From Neoceratodus forsteri (Eukaryota; Chordata; Ceratodontiformes; Ceratodontidae): DNA of 64,000 nt. The stretch is from positions 1,244,121,001 to 1,244,185,000 of the forward strand of contig CM057452.1 in NCBI GenBank assembly GCA_016271365.2, written 5' to 3'. A model generated the notes under the pieces. It was not told the origin of the DNA. It was given only the letters and a program-made list of their open reading frames with translations, and made no database searches. This document shows positions 12,201-23,369 of this stretch, one piece after another; within the stretch, counting starts at the first letter, position 1, and each line of letters begins with the position of its first letter. A program made the position numbers and the translations under genes.

Positions 12201-12353
12201 TGTGCTCTCAGACTGTACTCACTCCTCCATGCTTGGGGGAGAAGGCCACACCCATCCTAGATGGGCAGGCCATGGTACGCCTCGAGCCCGTACCTTCAGC
12301 CCTTCACAAGTTTAAACTCCAGCTGGCTTGGATGAAGCTAGTCATTCCTTGTT

Positions 12354-13960
12354 TCAAAACCTCTTTTCCCCCCAGCTGAGGTGAAGCCTGTCCCTTGCAT
12401 ACAGTTCTTTGTCCTCCCAGGTCGCACCCCAGACCCCCACCAACCCATACCCCCTGGCCCCACACCACTCTCTGAGTCTTTCATTAACTTCCCTAACTTT
12501 GTGCTTATTCGACACACTGGCTTTTGGCACCAGTAGGATCTCTAAGTAGGAGACTAAGCATCCAACTGCATGACAGAACCTGGCAAGTTCCTGGAATCTA
12601 GCCTGAATTTTCAGCACACTATTTCCTTCTATATCATTTGTGCCCAGATGCACCAATAGATCAGGGGTACCTCCACAATCTTCAGCTAGAACATAGACCA
12701 AGTTCTAGGCCTCATGCACTTTCAGGCCAGATATACTCTTGACCTTAACACCACAGCTTGCTACCTCACCCCACTCTTCCAACTTAATGCCCCAATCATG
12801 GAGTCTCCCAACAATAGCACTCTTACCGCCTCCTTTCCCTTAGGTCCACTCCCTATCCCAGTTTCTCCCCCTTCCCACCCCCCTCCTTATCAGTTCCCCT
12901 GCCCCCCTATCTGGGTGCCAACTGCTGTCCTGCCCCTCCTAGTCCATCTCTTTCTCTTCTCCGACCTGTCCTCCCCAGCCACCTCCCTTCCTGCTGCACC
13001 ATTCTGGTCTGTTCCCAAATCATCCTCAGGAACTACTGATCCCTTCTGACCCACAGGGGGACTTGTATTGTCCCCATCATCACCCTTCTCCAGAACACTC
13101 TCCCCCTCACTGCATCTCTGTTTGTCCCTGTCTCCTTGTACCACACCCACCTCCTCCACCCTTCCCAGCTCCCTGTTCCAAGCCCCCCACCTATACTGAC
13201 CTCGACTCCTTTTACCTCGGTGCCTAGCCATTCCCACCCTCTCACTCACACTAGTGCACACTCTAATGTCAGCTCCCTTCACTCCAGCTGAGTCCCTGAG
13301 CACAGGAATAACCCTGCTGCTTCTGGCTATGCAGCTTTCCATCATTCCCAAATATCCTTCCCCTCCTGGTGCCTCCTCTGTTCTGGGATCATATCCCCCC
13401 CCCACATTCAGCTGTGCTAGAGGTGCAAATCTGTTATGCTGTAAGCATGCTGTCTTGACTCTCTCCATTGGCTCACTTCCCCCATCAGCTCTCCTTTGTG
13501 GATACTCTGGCCCTTTTGTCCTAACCATCTGCCTGGTCCCCTGGTCCTTTTCTCATTCAGGACCACCCCTACCCATGTCCACTGGAGTTCCCCTCTTACC
13601 CACAGGTCCTTTTTCTCACTCAGGACCACCCACACACATGCCCACTGGGGGTCCCCCTTTCCCATCACCCTTCTCCCTACTTTTACTTTCGTGGTCATTT
13701 GTGCCCCTACCGTCCCTCTCCCAGTGGTTCCTGCCAATTCTGGGTGCCAATCCTGGACCCTTTGTGATTTCACCATGATACCCCCTTCTGCCCTCCCCCA
13801 ATCTTTTGTCCACAACTGAGCATCCTTTTACCCCCACCTCCCCACACCCCTGCCTTGCCCAACAACCATCTTAGCCACTTGACATCCTCCATAAGTTTTG
13901 CCAACTGCTGGCACATCATGCCCTCTCCATCTTTCATGCCATGACTAGCACCATGGTTGA
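12354..13960 (-). pseudogene. CR1 copy 1 ORF1: coiled coil, NRFAPL region, esterase
   Basis: The N-terminal side (about 13840-13960) has a leucine-rich helical stretch, QQLAKLMEDVKWLRWLL, a likely trimerising coiled coil. A long basic, Gly-rich piece at 12890-13528 contains HNRFAPL, a motif seen in CR1-type ORF1. The esterase follows: a decayed block I with LLLGDSMIGAL at about 12795-12830, LLVHLGTND in 12354-12701 and the terminal DRLHLSW block carrying the catalytic Asp/His. Unlike the ORF1 at 1-2064, the catalytic motifs survive, but the reading frame between them is broken. Confidence 0.8.
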
Positions 13961-14040
13961 ACCACACCCGAAAGCCTGAATCAGGATGGGGAGAGTAGGG
14001 TAACTGGATTGGGGGGGCAAATCTGGCGACAGGATGTCGA

Positions 14041-14518
14041 TATATGTACATGTGCATGGGGGAAGAGAGAGCACAGCAAGCATGGGTTGGGATGGGATGA
14101 AGGGGATGTAGGGGTGGCACTGCAGTGGGTTGCCAAGCTGTGCTGTGGCATTGGGGGCAGGCATGTGGTTGCAGTGGATGAGATACTAGGTTTGGGTCGG
14201 GATGCTAGTGCAATTTTATAGCGCCAGGCCCAAAAGTTTATTTTTCATGCTTTTGCCCCCCCCAGACATGCACCCCCATGGGTTGAGAATCCTTTAGTAG
14301 GGGTGTGAGGCAACCCCCATGGGGTTGCTGAGGGAAGAACCCCATAGAAAAATGGAAACCTAAGTTCCCGGCGCTGTTCTTCCATGCTCCGAGAATGTCA
14401 GAGCAGTGAAATTTTTTTCGCCACTTTGACGTAGCGATAACACGGCTCACCTTTTGGCAGTCACAGTTATCACATAGAACCACAGTGGCAGGAGCTTAAT
14501 AAGCTTATTTTATTGCTT
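14041..14518. other. No gene recognised
   Basis: G-rich stretch to about 14220 that may be CR1 5' untranslated sequence, followed by sequence I cannot assign. No ORF is supportable. Confidence 0.35.
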
Positions 14519-14611
14519 TCACGGGGATTGTGATGCCTAAAATATTACTTAAGGCAACTGCCTGTCCAGGTGTTGCAGTAAGTATAATTTTAGGCATCAA
14601 GACCCCCATGT
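14519..14611. repeat. Small inverted repeat, possible MITE
   Basis: TGATGCCTAAAATATTACTTAAGG near 14530 pairs with the reverse complement of the stretch ending TTTTAGGCATCA near 14599. Symmetry continues weakly outward (ACGGGGATTG against AAGACCCCCATG). Arms are about 35-40 bp with a few mismatches around a loop of about 20 bp. The size suits a miniature foldback or hairpin. No target duplication was identified. Confidence 0.6.
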
Positions 14612-15303
14612 AGAATCAGCTGAGCAACAGCTCAGCTGATTCTGCAAGGGATCCAGCGAGCTGTGATCAGACCAAAGACCCCTCAATTTCTTGAATCTAA
14701 ACAGTGGTTCAGAAATCCTCTGTGAGCTACAGCTCAGCAGATTCTGCAAGGGATCCAGCGAGCCGTGATCGAGCCAGGAACCCCTCAATTTCTTGAACCT
14801 AAACAGTGGTTCAGAAATCATCTGTGAGCTACAGCTCAGCTGATTCTGTAAGATACTAGCCCTGTCTTTTGCACTTGGTTCAAGTGGAAGCTGATCACCA
14901 AGTGGCCCACACTATCTCCTGCCGATCACATCTCTAGCTACTGTTTTTCCCTCTGTCTCTCTAGTTGAATTTATGTGCTAGGGTTTAATAATCTGTTTAG
15001 TCCTTATAGTCATTTTAAGTACTGAATTGATACTGGAAGTGAATTTTGAGCCTTGACTGTGTAAATCCTTTTCTTACTATCTAGCCTTCACGTGTCTCTT
15101 TGTCTCATCCCCAGCCCCCTAATGGCCTGCTGAGCTTTCTGTCCCTGCCCACTTCTTTTGTCCTCTTCATTCTGATGTAACAAGCCTCCTCTTTCAGCCT
15201 TTAAAAATCCTGTTTTTCTACTTTATTTCAGGGATCCAGCGAACCATGATCAGACTAGGGACCCCTCAATTTCTTGAACCTAAACAGTGGTTCAGAAATC
15301 CTT
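14612..15303. repeat. 102-bp tandem repeat with a terminal perfect hairpin
   Basis: Blocks starting GGGATCCAGCGA occur at 14648, 14750 and 15231. The first two are exactly 102 bp apart. The third lies beyond about 380 bp of other sequence and keeps some 70 bp of the unit (ACCCCTCAATTTCTTGAA, AAACAGTGGTTCAGAAATC). At the left edge, 14612-14625 and 14630-14643 form a perfect 14-bp inverted repeat around the loop AACA. The block lies directly before LINE A2 and could be repeated 5' promoter units of it. Confidence 0.75.
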
Positions 15304-15846
15304 GACTTTTCCATTAGCAGATTATAACTTCTTGCCTCTAGAGGGCTATATCTCTGGTAGCAGTGACATTTTCTGTGTCTACTCCACTATTATCAAGTTA
15401 TATGCAGCTGCCACTAGGGGCTCCTGTCCTATCAGGCACATCACACACTCTGTTCCCCTGCTGTTTTCATCACAACTCTGTGTACATTTGCCTGCTTCCT
15501 CTGCCTCCTACAAGACCAGGGCTACGTACAAGCTCTTCCTCCTATGAAAATGGGCTATGTCCACTCATCCAATCTCTCTTTTTCATACTGCTATTGATTC
15601 TAAGCAATGACACTTCACAAAGTGATATGCCATTTCCCCTACCCGGTACCACTGTCAAGCATGATATCCATTATGACCCCGGCTTTATCATAGGAAATTT
15701 TAAACTGTTAACCAATGGTCACTGGTCCTGCCACTGGCTCCTGCTTCCTTCACAGGGGTGGCTTACCACTGGGGTCCCTGCCTCATATCTCACCCTGATT
15801 ACTCCACTTAAGCCCATGGTACTGTGCTCGGAACACAGAAGGTGCC
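15304..15846 (+). pseudogene. Upstream region of LINE A2, possible ORF1 remnant
   Basis: An open frame of 164 codons (15363-15857) lies ahead of the endonuclease ORF. It is rich in Leu, Ser and Pro, and I recognise no zinc finger, esterase or coiled-coil motif. It may be LINE 5' untranslated sequence open by chance or a decayed ORF1. No function is proposed. Confidence 0.3.
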
Positions 15847-17451
15847 TTGGCCCCTGAAGATCAAATAAGCTTTTTCACAAACAACTTAGAAGAAGATTGC
15901 ACAGAATCATTCTATTTTTACTGCTTATGTCAGGCAATGTTCACAGTAATACTGGCCCTCCTCACTCTCAGAATAGCCCACAGCAAAAAATCTACAGGAC
16001 TCACTCTTGCCACCTTAAACATCTGCAGTCTGCTGCCCAAACTGGACAACCTAAAGGTATGGATTACCAAGCATAACCCTGATATCCTCTTGATCATGGA
16101 AATGTGGCTATCACCCAAGGTACTGGACTCTGCCATTGTGCTGCCCGGATACACCCTTTTTAGGCAGGACTGTACCTCAAAGACAGGAAGGGGTTGCATA
16201 GTCTATGTAAAGGACACACTGCAGGGGCATATCCTTCCCCTCCCCAATAGAAGCACCAATCTGCAGATCCCACCCATCAAAATCCTACTGGGTGCTCATA
16301 ACAAGGTGCTTATGATCCTCACAGTCTGCATCCCACCTAAAACAACAATTGCTGGTACTGGCAACCTCATAGGCTTTATTGCCACTGTGCACCTTTACTC
16401 CGAGATCATTCTTCTTGGGGATTTCAACAGCAATTGGCCCTCTCCGGCAGCTGCCATGGTGAGAGACGCCCTAGCGACTATCCACTTTTCCCAGATGAGG
16501 GCAACCCCAACTAGGGTCAACTACAAAACTGGTACTAGTACATTGCTGGACTGGATCCTCTCAGACTGACCAGCCCACATCACCAACACCACTGCCCTTC
16601 ATGACCCACTGAGTGATCATTCACCCGTTACCTGCACCTGGCAAAACAACTTTAGCAATCCCTCACCCAGAACCTGAACCAGCCACATACTCCTCAAAGT
16701 GCACCTACCACAACTCAAGGCAGACCTTCAAGGCCTAGACTGGTCTGACCTACATGAAACAGATGACGTAGACATCACATTCAGATGCTTCATAACCATA
16801 TTTAATGACACTCACGATAAACATGCCCCCCGAAAACAAGAAAATCTAAAGCTCCCTGCAACCCCTGAATGATGCAAGAACTCCTGCTGCAACTCAGTGC
16901 TTGGGATAAACTCTGTATAAAGGCACATGCACATGGTACAATTGCCAATATCCAATTATATAAAAAAGCTAGAAACAAGTGCACAAAAGCTATCTGTCTA
17001 GCAAAATGCTCCTACTATAAGGAAACTCTCTCCAACTCCTGGAACTGCAGCAAATCCTTCTGGGCCAAACTCAGCGATATTACTGGCAAGGATCCCAAAA
17101 CAGCCCCCTCCATGCTCCTGGTCAAAGATGTACCAACAGTGGATCCACTCTAAATAGCAAATGGCCTAAATATTGCCTTCATGGACCTAAGTGGAGTGCT
17201 CCCAGCAGACTACTACTTTGACTCTCCAGTCCAGAAGCACCCAGTGGGTGGTCAATCCCCAATGGGGAACCATCTGCTTTTTTACTTTAAAGAAGTCAGC
17301 AGTACTGAGGCTAGAAAGAACCATGAGAAGGTACTGGCCAAGTCAAGGCATAGTGCAGAAACCCTGGACCTTAAGTTCATCACTATGGCACTTGCAGAAG
17401 TTCTAAGCCCTCTAACCACCATCATCAATCTATCCCTTCACCACTCTCAGT
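15847..17451 (+). pseudogene. LINE A2 ORF2 N-terminal half: endonuclease and linker
   Basis: An uninterrupted 240-codon frame at 15847-16569 carries the endonuclease. Visible motifs are TLNICSLLPKLDNL, LLIMEMWLSP (the catalytic Glu is present, but the family's TETW is changed to MEMW), VLPGYTLFRQD and ILLGDFNSNWP. A TGA at 16567-16569 ends it just before the last block, which is still readable beyond as LSDHSPVTCTW. The linker and start of the reverse transcriptase (16869-17153, 17181-17471) are frameshifted. The hAT element then interrupts it at 17451. Confidence 0.85.
17444..17451 (+). repeat. Left target-site duplication of the hAT element
   Basis: CTCTCAGT immediately precedes the element tip TAGAGATGC. 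The identical octamer follows the other tip. Eight base pairs is the standard hAT duplication length. Confidence 0.9.
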
Positions 17452-18068
17452 TAGAGATGCAGCAAATTTAAAATCTGCTGGTGAAGTGCACATGAAGTGG
17501 GCACTTCGTGTTGCCACTCCGCTATGCAGAGTAGGCAATGCAAAGTGCTCACTCTGCCTTGTCATTACTACTTAGCTTTGGGCTGAATAACAACACGAAG
17601 TAAGGCAAAGTCATTGATTTCAATGGACTTCACGTTCCTCAATATGATTCTAAGTAATCCACTTGGTGTTTCAGACTTGGCAGCTCCCCCCCCACACATC
17701 ACATGGCTTACACTACTGTAAGTCACATGCTCTCTAACCAGGCAGGAAGGAAGGGAGTCACACAGACAGTTTCACTTTCTCCTGTGCAGACTGAGAGAGA
17801 GAGGAGTGTGTACTAGAGAGAGGAGTGTTTTGATTGCAGAGGAGGAGAGATACAATTTGATAGTTAACCCAACAGCTTTTTTAAAAACTACATTTTTTTG
17901 TCTTTTCTGTACTGTTTCTTACTTGATTTGTTCTTTTTGTAAATTTTATTTTTCTTACCTCTATACTTACTTAGTTGCTTGTCTGAGTATGTATGACTGT
18001 GTGTGTGTTGTGCTTGTGTCGTGTGACAGAGTAGTGATTGCTTGGACTGAGGGAGCGCAGTAGAAGAC

Positions 18069-18943
18069 ATGGAGCAGGGTGAGGGAATATCTGGGGTTGG
18101 GGCAGCTCTGGAAGAGCATGGTAGTACGCGTCGTAACATGCATGGAGGGCATGGGCGCCCATTTGTGTTGGAGCACTCTAAACTTGTGAGTGTCCAACTC
18201 CCAGAAGCAGGACCAGCACGCCTCCTGACTCTGAGGCAGTTCAACCACCACCACCACCACCAAGTCCAGCCAAGGTCCTTTGGAGCAGGATGTGCCTGTT
18301 CCCCCAGGCCCATGTCTGGATCCCATCAGTGTTGAGCAGTGTGAGCAGCCTAGTGCCAGTTCATCTGGCCCTCCCCTGCCTGTGCCTGGTCTTCCCCGCA
18401 CCTCCATTGTTTGGCAGTTTTTTGACAGTGTCGGGGGGGGACAGTAGTGTGGTGAAGTGTCACCTATGTGCGGTGGAGGTGCGCCGTGGCCCCCGGGGGA
18501 GTCACCTGGGGACTGGGGGCCAGCACACCCATATGCTTAATCACCACCAGTTGGAGTGGCAGGCTGCCACAGAACAGACCATGTCTGCACCTGCTGGTCA
18601 TTCTGTGGCAGAGGGTGCCGCTGTGCATAGCGGCATCCCTAAGAAGAGGAGGGCCATAGCAGCTCCTGTTGCTCCACCACCACCACCCCCAGCAGGTCAG
18701 CCTGTCAAACGAGTGGACACCAGAGAAGTGCATGTAACACTGTCTGACTTGGCAGTTCTCTGGAGTGCTGTTGAGGACAACAGCGAGAGGATGAGTGCTC
18801 TGCAGCAGCGGCTGGATGACATAGAGGGACATCAACTTCAAATTATGTCCATGCTGGAACTGCTGCTGGATCACCATAGGAGCCCACATTTGTTTTGTTT
18901 CCTCACCATGCCCCCCCCCCACACCTTCCTTGCTGTGTCATAA
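18069..18943 (+). pseudogene. Accessory BED-finger plus coiled-coil protein of the hAT element
   Basis: An ATG at 18069 starts a Gly/Glu-rich frame. After a frame change near a CAC repeat (about 18245), frame 18394 onward reads RTSIVWQFFDSV, the start of a BED finger. A run of Gs at 18433-18440 shifts the frame again, into VVKCHLCAVEV and then THMLNHHQLEW, giving the C-x2-C and H-x4-H ligands. The tail has a KKRR basic cluster, a Pro run and a helical segment, ERMSALQQRLDDIEG, ending near 18943. There is no RNase-H-like core or dimerisation domain. It could be a DNA-binding helper or repressor of transposition; that is inference. Confidence 0.65.
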
Positions 18944-19140
18944 AATGTATTCCTCCACCATCCCTGACCCTTGTATGTAATTTTGCCCTTTTTTTGTTGT
19001 CTTCAGTATGCGTTACACTTTGTATTCTGGGGCCCCTTCCTTCTGTTAAGTGTCTGTGTGTTTTGTGTGTGTGTACGCTGTTTTGGTGCCTCGTCTTTCT
19101 GCATCCACAAAAGGAATCTGTCTTGTGTCCAGAAAATTGA

Positions 19141-20270
19141 CAAGTGGTAACACAGTGAAATGAGAGTGTTTCAGCACATACAAACTCCCCCAGAATTAAT
19201 GGCACACTCAGTCATGTGCACAAAAGTGGCACAGAGTTCCAAGATTTTTTCTGCAGGCCTACAATGCGTCCTTTTTGTGTGCAGAAAAGTGAAAAGTGAT
19301 CATCTCAACTGGACTGAAAGATATGCTTTGGATGTACAGTAGTAGTAGCCTTGGTGAGTATATATATATATATATATAGTTGTGTATTTTGTAGGTGATG
19401 ATGAGGGGGGGTTGAACTTGACATGGATATGTACTCATGCTATTGTTCTGCATCACACCGGTGACTCCGTCTTCAAACTGTTGCTGTGCACCTTCCAGTG
19501 CTCAATGAGAATTTTTTGCACTTAAATGGAAACGGATAACTCTCAAGCACACAAAGGTAAGTATTTTTTTTGGGGGGGGTCATATTTTCAGTTTTGTCTG
19601 TAATGGTTTCTTATTTTTTCATTTCTTCACAGATTTCATCAGCATCCTTCTGGAGTCTGCTTGTTAATGATGGTCATGGTCATCGAATGAAATGACTTCT
19701 GCATGTTGCATGTGTGCCCATGCTCGGGTCAGAGGAGGGGTGTGCCTAATCATGTTGACGAACTTTGTTGGATAAGGCCACTTTGACAGAACGACAAAGT
19801 ATCGCAAATTTTCCTAAAAAAAGAAATGAATGACTTCTTAAAAGTTAGAACTTCATTGTTATGTGTCCCTCCCTGGTTCTCAAATCTCAATCCCTATTGT
19901 CAAGTTACATTTCAGAGACACATCTTGTCAAAAACTACTAAGACAACCTGTTGTGTGCAATATTTGCAGCAGTCTTTACAAAGCAATAAAATGGATGAAA
20001 TTAAATCTTCATACTTACCAGAATGGATTTCCCATGGACATTACATCGGTTCCTCTCTGTACGGCATAGCTACAGCATCTTTCCCAACAAGTAATAGCGA
20101 TGGAGCCTGTTTTTCTTCTCCTGTAAAAGAAACAAAGGAAGTGTACTGGATGTATTTTGCCACTGCAGCTCTGAAAAGCTACAGAAAACAAAACAGACAA
20201 CTTAAGGAAGTGAGGCAGCATAACAAACATGAGTGCACATACTCACTTTATGGTTTAAATATTAAGAAGC
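19141..20270. other. hAT interior without recognised gene; (TA)n at 19353-19378
   Basis: Sequence between the 3' end of the accessory gene and the repeats downstream of the transposase. It contains a TA microsatellite at 19353-19378. A 168-codon plus-strand frame at 19826-20332 has no recognised motif and is probably fortuitous. If transcripts of the two convergent genes end here, polyadenylation sites should lie in this stretch. Confidence 0.4.
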
Positions 20271-20274
20271 TGAT

Positions 20275-20590
20275 GGTGGTGGTGCACTGGTGGACTGCTG
20301 GTCCATGGGGGGGGCAGACAGACTCATGGTGACAGCAGACTTGAATGACATCAGTCCCAGTGGTGATGGTCCGGGGTGAGCAGACAGACTCATGGTGGCA
20401 GCAGAGTTGGATAACATCAGTCCCAGTGGTGGAGGTGGTCCATGGGGGACAGACAGACTCATGGTGGCAGCAGGCTTGGATAACATCAGTCCTGGTGGTG
20501 GTGGTCCAGGGTGGGCAGACAGACTCATGGTGGCAGCAGACTTGGATAACATCAGTCCTGGTGGTGGTGGTCTGGGGTGGGGGGGCACAC
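20275..20590. repeat. 66-69 bp minisatellite downstream of the transposase
   Basis: CAGACAGACTC starts at 20315, 20381, 20450 and 20516, giving spacings of 66, 69 and 66 bp, with a partial fifth copy. All spacings are multiples of three, so the minus strand stays open over 20262-20588 and repeats a Pro-rich peptide (GPPPPGLMLSKSAATMSLSA). It begins right after the inferred transposase stop at 20609-20611, so it is more likely 3' untranslated sequence than coding. Confidence 0.85.
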
Positions 20591-20608
20591 CGCCTTTAAA
20601 TACTGCAG

Positions 20609-21878
20609 TTAAAACCTGCCAACATTAACCACATCATCATCTTCATAAAGAAAACTGCCCTCACAGTCATCGATGCCTGAAGTCTGACCACTGGGAAATT
20701 CTTTCTCCATTGTGTCATCATCTACGTCAGTGGTGGGCCATTTCAAGCAGCCACTGCCAGTGCCACCAGGATGCTCCATTTCCACATCAGCAAGACCACC
20801 ATGACTAGGCCGGGGTACGAATACCTAGGTTGTAGTCTGTGCTGGTATCTGCCTCTCGTTCATTTTAATGAATGTTAGCAAACTAACATTTGCAGGAGAC
20901 AGGTTTGTCCGACGATCCCTGACTATTGCACCTGCTGAGCTGAATACCCTCTTAACACTTACACTGGAGGGTGGGCATGTGAGGTACTTCAGTGCCACTG
21001 CAGTCAGCTCTGGCCATTCACTGACCTTTCCATTCCAGTACAAAAGAGGATCTTCACTTATTGTCAGATGCCAGTTTTGAGACAAATATGACTCAACCAT
21101 TCTCTGTGTCACACTAAGTCTGATTGTTGATGCATCAGCCTGTTCCCCGGAATCATTGATTTCACAAATATCCACTTGGGACAAAGCCTCCCAAAGTGGG
21201 TTGATGCCAGCCACTTTGGATGACAGACCACCAGGAACTACAGCCCCCTTACCCTTGCATGATATGCTTGCTGTTCCTCCAGCTACACCTTCAGCTGGAT
21301 TATGCTGCTGCATTTGCAAACCTTGGCACAGGACTTCTGTGCCCCATGAACCAAGCGAACCAGTTGATCACTGATATTTTTTACCTGTTCAGGCCTCCCT
21401 CCAGTACTGATGCCATTCCATGTTTGTATCGTGGGTCCAGCATTCTTGCCATGGCAAAGTTGTCACTACACTGAATGCTCACAATGTGACGATTGTGGTC
21501 AAATACTGTCAGCATGTGTTGCAGCAACATACTGCTACCACCGTCTCCGGCAACATCAAGGCTATGCTGTACATTCACCAATGTCTGCCTCAGCACCTGC
21601 AGCAATGGAATTGATTGGCTAATGGAAGCAGACTCTCCACTCACTGCCTGTGTGGCATGTTCAAAAGGCCACATTTTTACAGAGTCCATGAGGCGCCACT
21701 GTTCAATCGTCATAGACATGGAGGCCCCAGAACTGTCACGGCTAGTGTGCATAACAAGATATTCTCTGATGGCTTTATATTGTTCATACAACCTCTCCAC
21801 CATGTATAACGTGGAGTTCCATTGGGTGACAACTTCCAGCTTCAAGCAGTGCTGAGGCAGGCTGTTTTGTATCTGCAA
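20609..21878 (-). pseudogene. hAT transposase, C-terminal part with dimerisation domain
   Basis: The 21381-21878 piece has VTQWNSTLYMVERL and LDPRYKH, both usual in hAT transposases. The 20825-21319 piece has the dimerisation domain: DPLLYWNGK, ELTAVALKYLTCPPSSVS and RVFSSAGAIVRDRRTNL. A TAG at 20825-20827 ends that frame, but the same frame reads on for about 70 acidic codons (a DVDDDTMEKEF stretch) to a TAA at 20609-20611. The TAG is therefore probably a CAG-to-TAG nonsense change. A frame change lies between the two pieces. Confidence 0.85.
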
Positions 21879-21932
21879 CTGCCGCAGTTGGTCAAGGGCC
21901 TTTCCAGATCTTGAAAAGTGAGAGCAGATATG

Positions 21933-22973
21933 TCATGCAATGGTCAGCATTTCCTTTATGTCAGGGTGCTGCAGAAACTCCTGAACCACAAGATTTAAAC
22001 AGTGGGCCATGCATGGAACACAAGAAAATGCACCATTTGTGATGCATTTCACCACATTTGACCCGTTGTCACTTGCTATGAACCCAGCTCTCAGGGACAG
22101 AGGGTTTAGCCATCTGTCAGTTTCAGTCAGTACCATGTCCGACATGTTCTCACCAGTGTGTGAACAGGTCACACTGCGCTTAGCAATTGTTACATGCTGG
22201 CAAATTCCCAGAAGATTGCTACCATGACAATCCACCTTCCTGCACTGATTATTCACACTACCAGCATCACAAACAACCCCTGGCACCTGCGCCCAGTGTG
22301 CAGTTATACACATATATGAACTCCCTGCTGTCTTGCCACTTGTCCACATATCCATACTTAAATGGATGAATGGAGAGGAGGAATGTTGAAGGACATGTCT
22401 TAATGAGTCAGTGACAGTGCAGAACAACTCGGGAACAGCACGGGTAGAAAAATATGTCCTGGATGGGACTTTCCATTTTGTACAGGCACGGGCAGCAAAC
22501 TGCCGGAACCCAGAATTCTTCACAAAGGAGAAGGGCAAAAGATCGATTGCCAGCATTTCCGCTACAGCAGCATTAAGTTTACTTGACACCGTATGATTGA
22601 GGGGGTACTTCAGCTTATGTGCAAAAACACTCTGTAATATGGGCTGACTTAAACGTTTTGCATGGGGTGTGTTGTTGACCACAAACGGTTGTGCTCTGTG
22701 ATGAATGGCATTGGCAGGGGGTGGTGTGTGGACATCTGGTGAAGACAGTTCCACAGGTGATGATGACAAACCCAGAAATGATGTTATTTTTCCATATTTT
22801 CCAACCGGGGTTGATGTACCACTTGCACTAGACATACTGCATTCACCACCACCACCACCACCACAAAAACTGCTACTCTCACCAGCACTGGACAACATTT
22901 CAAAGTCATTATGGTCCTCCAACTCATCATGCCTGTAGTAATACTCTGCTCTTTCTGCTGCACTACTGCACAT
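21933..22973 (-). pseudogene. hAT transposase, catalytic core (346 codons open)
   Basis: An ATG at 22973 opens the longest uninterrupted frame in the element. After a low-complexity start with a Gly run, it has PFSFVKNSGFR, a hAT-typical stretch, then LSMDMWTS with the first catalytic Asp. FIASDNGSNVVKCI carries the second acidic residue and CMAHCLNLVVQEFL gives the conserved C-x2-H. A TAA lies just upstream of the ATG in frame, so the BED part (23060-23369) must be joined by splicing, or a frameshift has separated them. The frame then breaks near 21900. The family excises and inserts DNA with 8-bp duplications. Confidence 0.9.
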
Positions 22974-23059
22974 GTTTTAATTTACTACTGGGCTTAACAG
23001 TCATGGAAGGGGATATCATACTGGCTATGGTTGCCGCCGGTGATACGGGTAAATGCCCA

Positions 23060-23369
23060 AGTCTGGTATTAGCTGCCAGCTTGTGCTACATCCACAGAGC
23101 CAAGTGCTTATTCATAAGATGCGTATGCTGTCCTCCTGTCCCAAGATGGCTTTCCTTTTACCTTGAATCACACGCACATGGCAAACCTGGCAGATTGCAA
23201 CTGAATCATCATTTGCACCTTGAACAAAAAAATCCCAAACAAGGGACTGTGATGCTCTGCTTTTAACATGTCCATGATGATGTGGCTTATTTAAGTCTGT
23301 TATTTTAGCACTGAAGTGGGGGGCACGATGTTTCTGGCACTGCACAACTGGACTGCAACTGACCACCAT
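23060..23369 (-). pseudogene. hAT transposase N-terminal BED zinc finger
   Basis: The 23112-23369 frame reads SLVWDFFVQGANDD, the aromatic start of a BED finger, then ICQVCHVRV with the C-x2-C ligands and a Gly-Lys-rich turn. The second ligand pair, HLMNKH (H-x4-H), sits in another frame at about 23105-23125, so an indel splits the finger. BED fingers in hAT transposases bind the element ends. The finger lies about 90 bp upstream of the catalytic frame in the expected order. It differs from the BED finger of the plus-strand accessory gene. Confidence 0.8.

Larger units (their letters stand above)
9380..14040 (-). mobile_element. CR1 retrotransposon copy 1, nearly full length
   Basis: Reading from about 14040 down to 9380, the order is ORF1 coiled coil, ORF1 esterase, ORF2 endonuclease, ORF2 reverse transcriptase and 3' untranslated region. 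The 3' region (about 9380-9680) contains AGTCTGCTTGGGGATC on the plus strand, a CR1-like conserved tail. At about 4.6 kb it is close to the usual CR1 length. All ORFs are broken. The coding parts resemble the plus-strand CR1 at 43.0-47.6 kb, for example the DRLHLSW esterase end, HGFV.GRSCQTN in the reverse transcriptase and EERRDKEDMIKVFKYLKG near the C-terminus. Confidence 0.9.

Noticed and set aside
12890..13528. 212-codon minus ORF as a host gene
   Set aside because: Contains HNRFAPL and lies directly ahead of the esterase domain of CR1 copy 1, so it is LINE ORF1.
13254..13778. 174-codon plus-strand ORF
   Set aside because: Antisense of the GC-rich CR1 ORF1 region; rich in Pro/Ser/Leu with no domain.
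19826..20332. 168-codon plus ORF inside the hAT
   Set aside because: No motif, extends into the minisatellite, opposite to the transposase.
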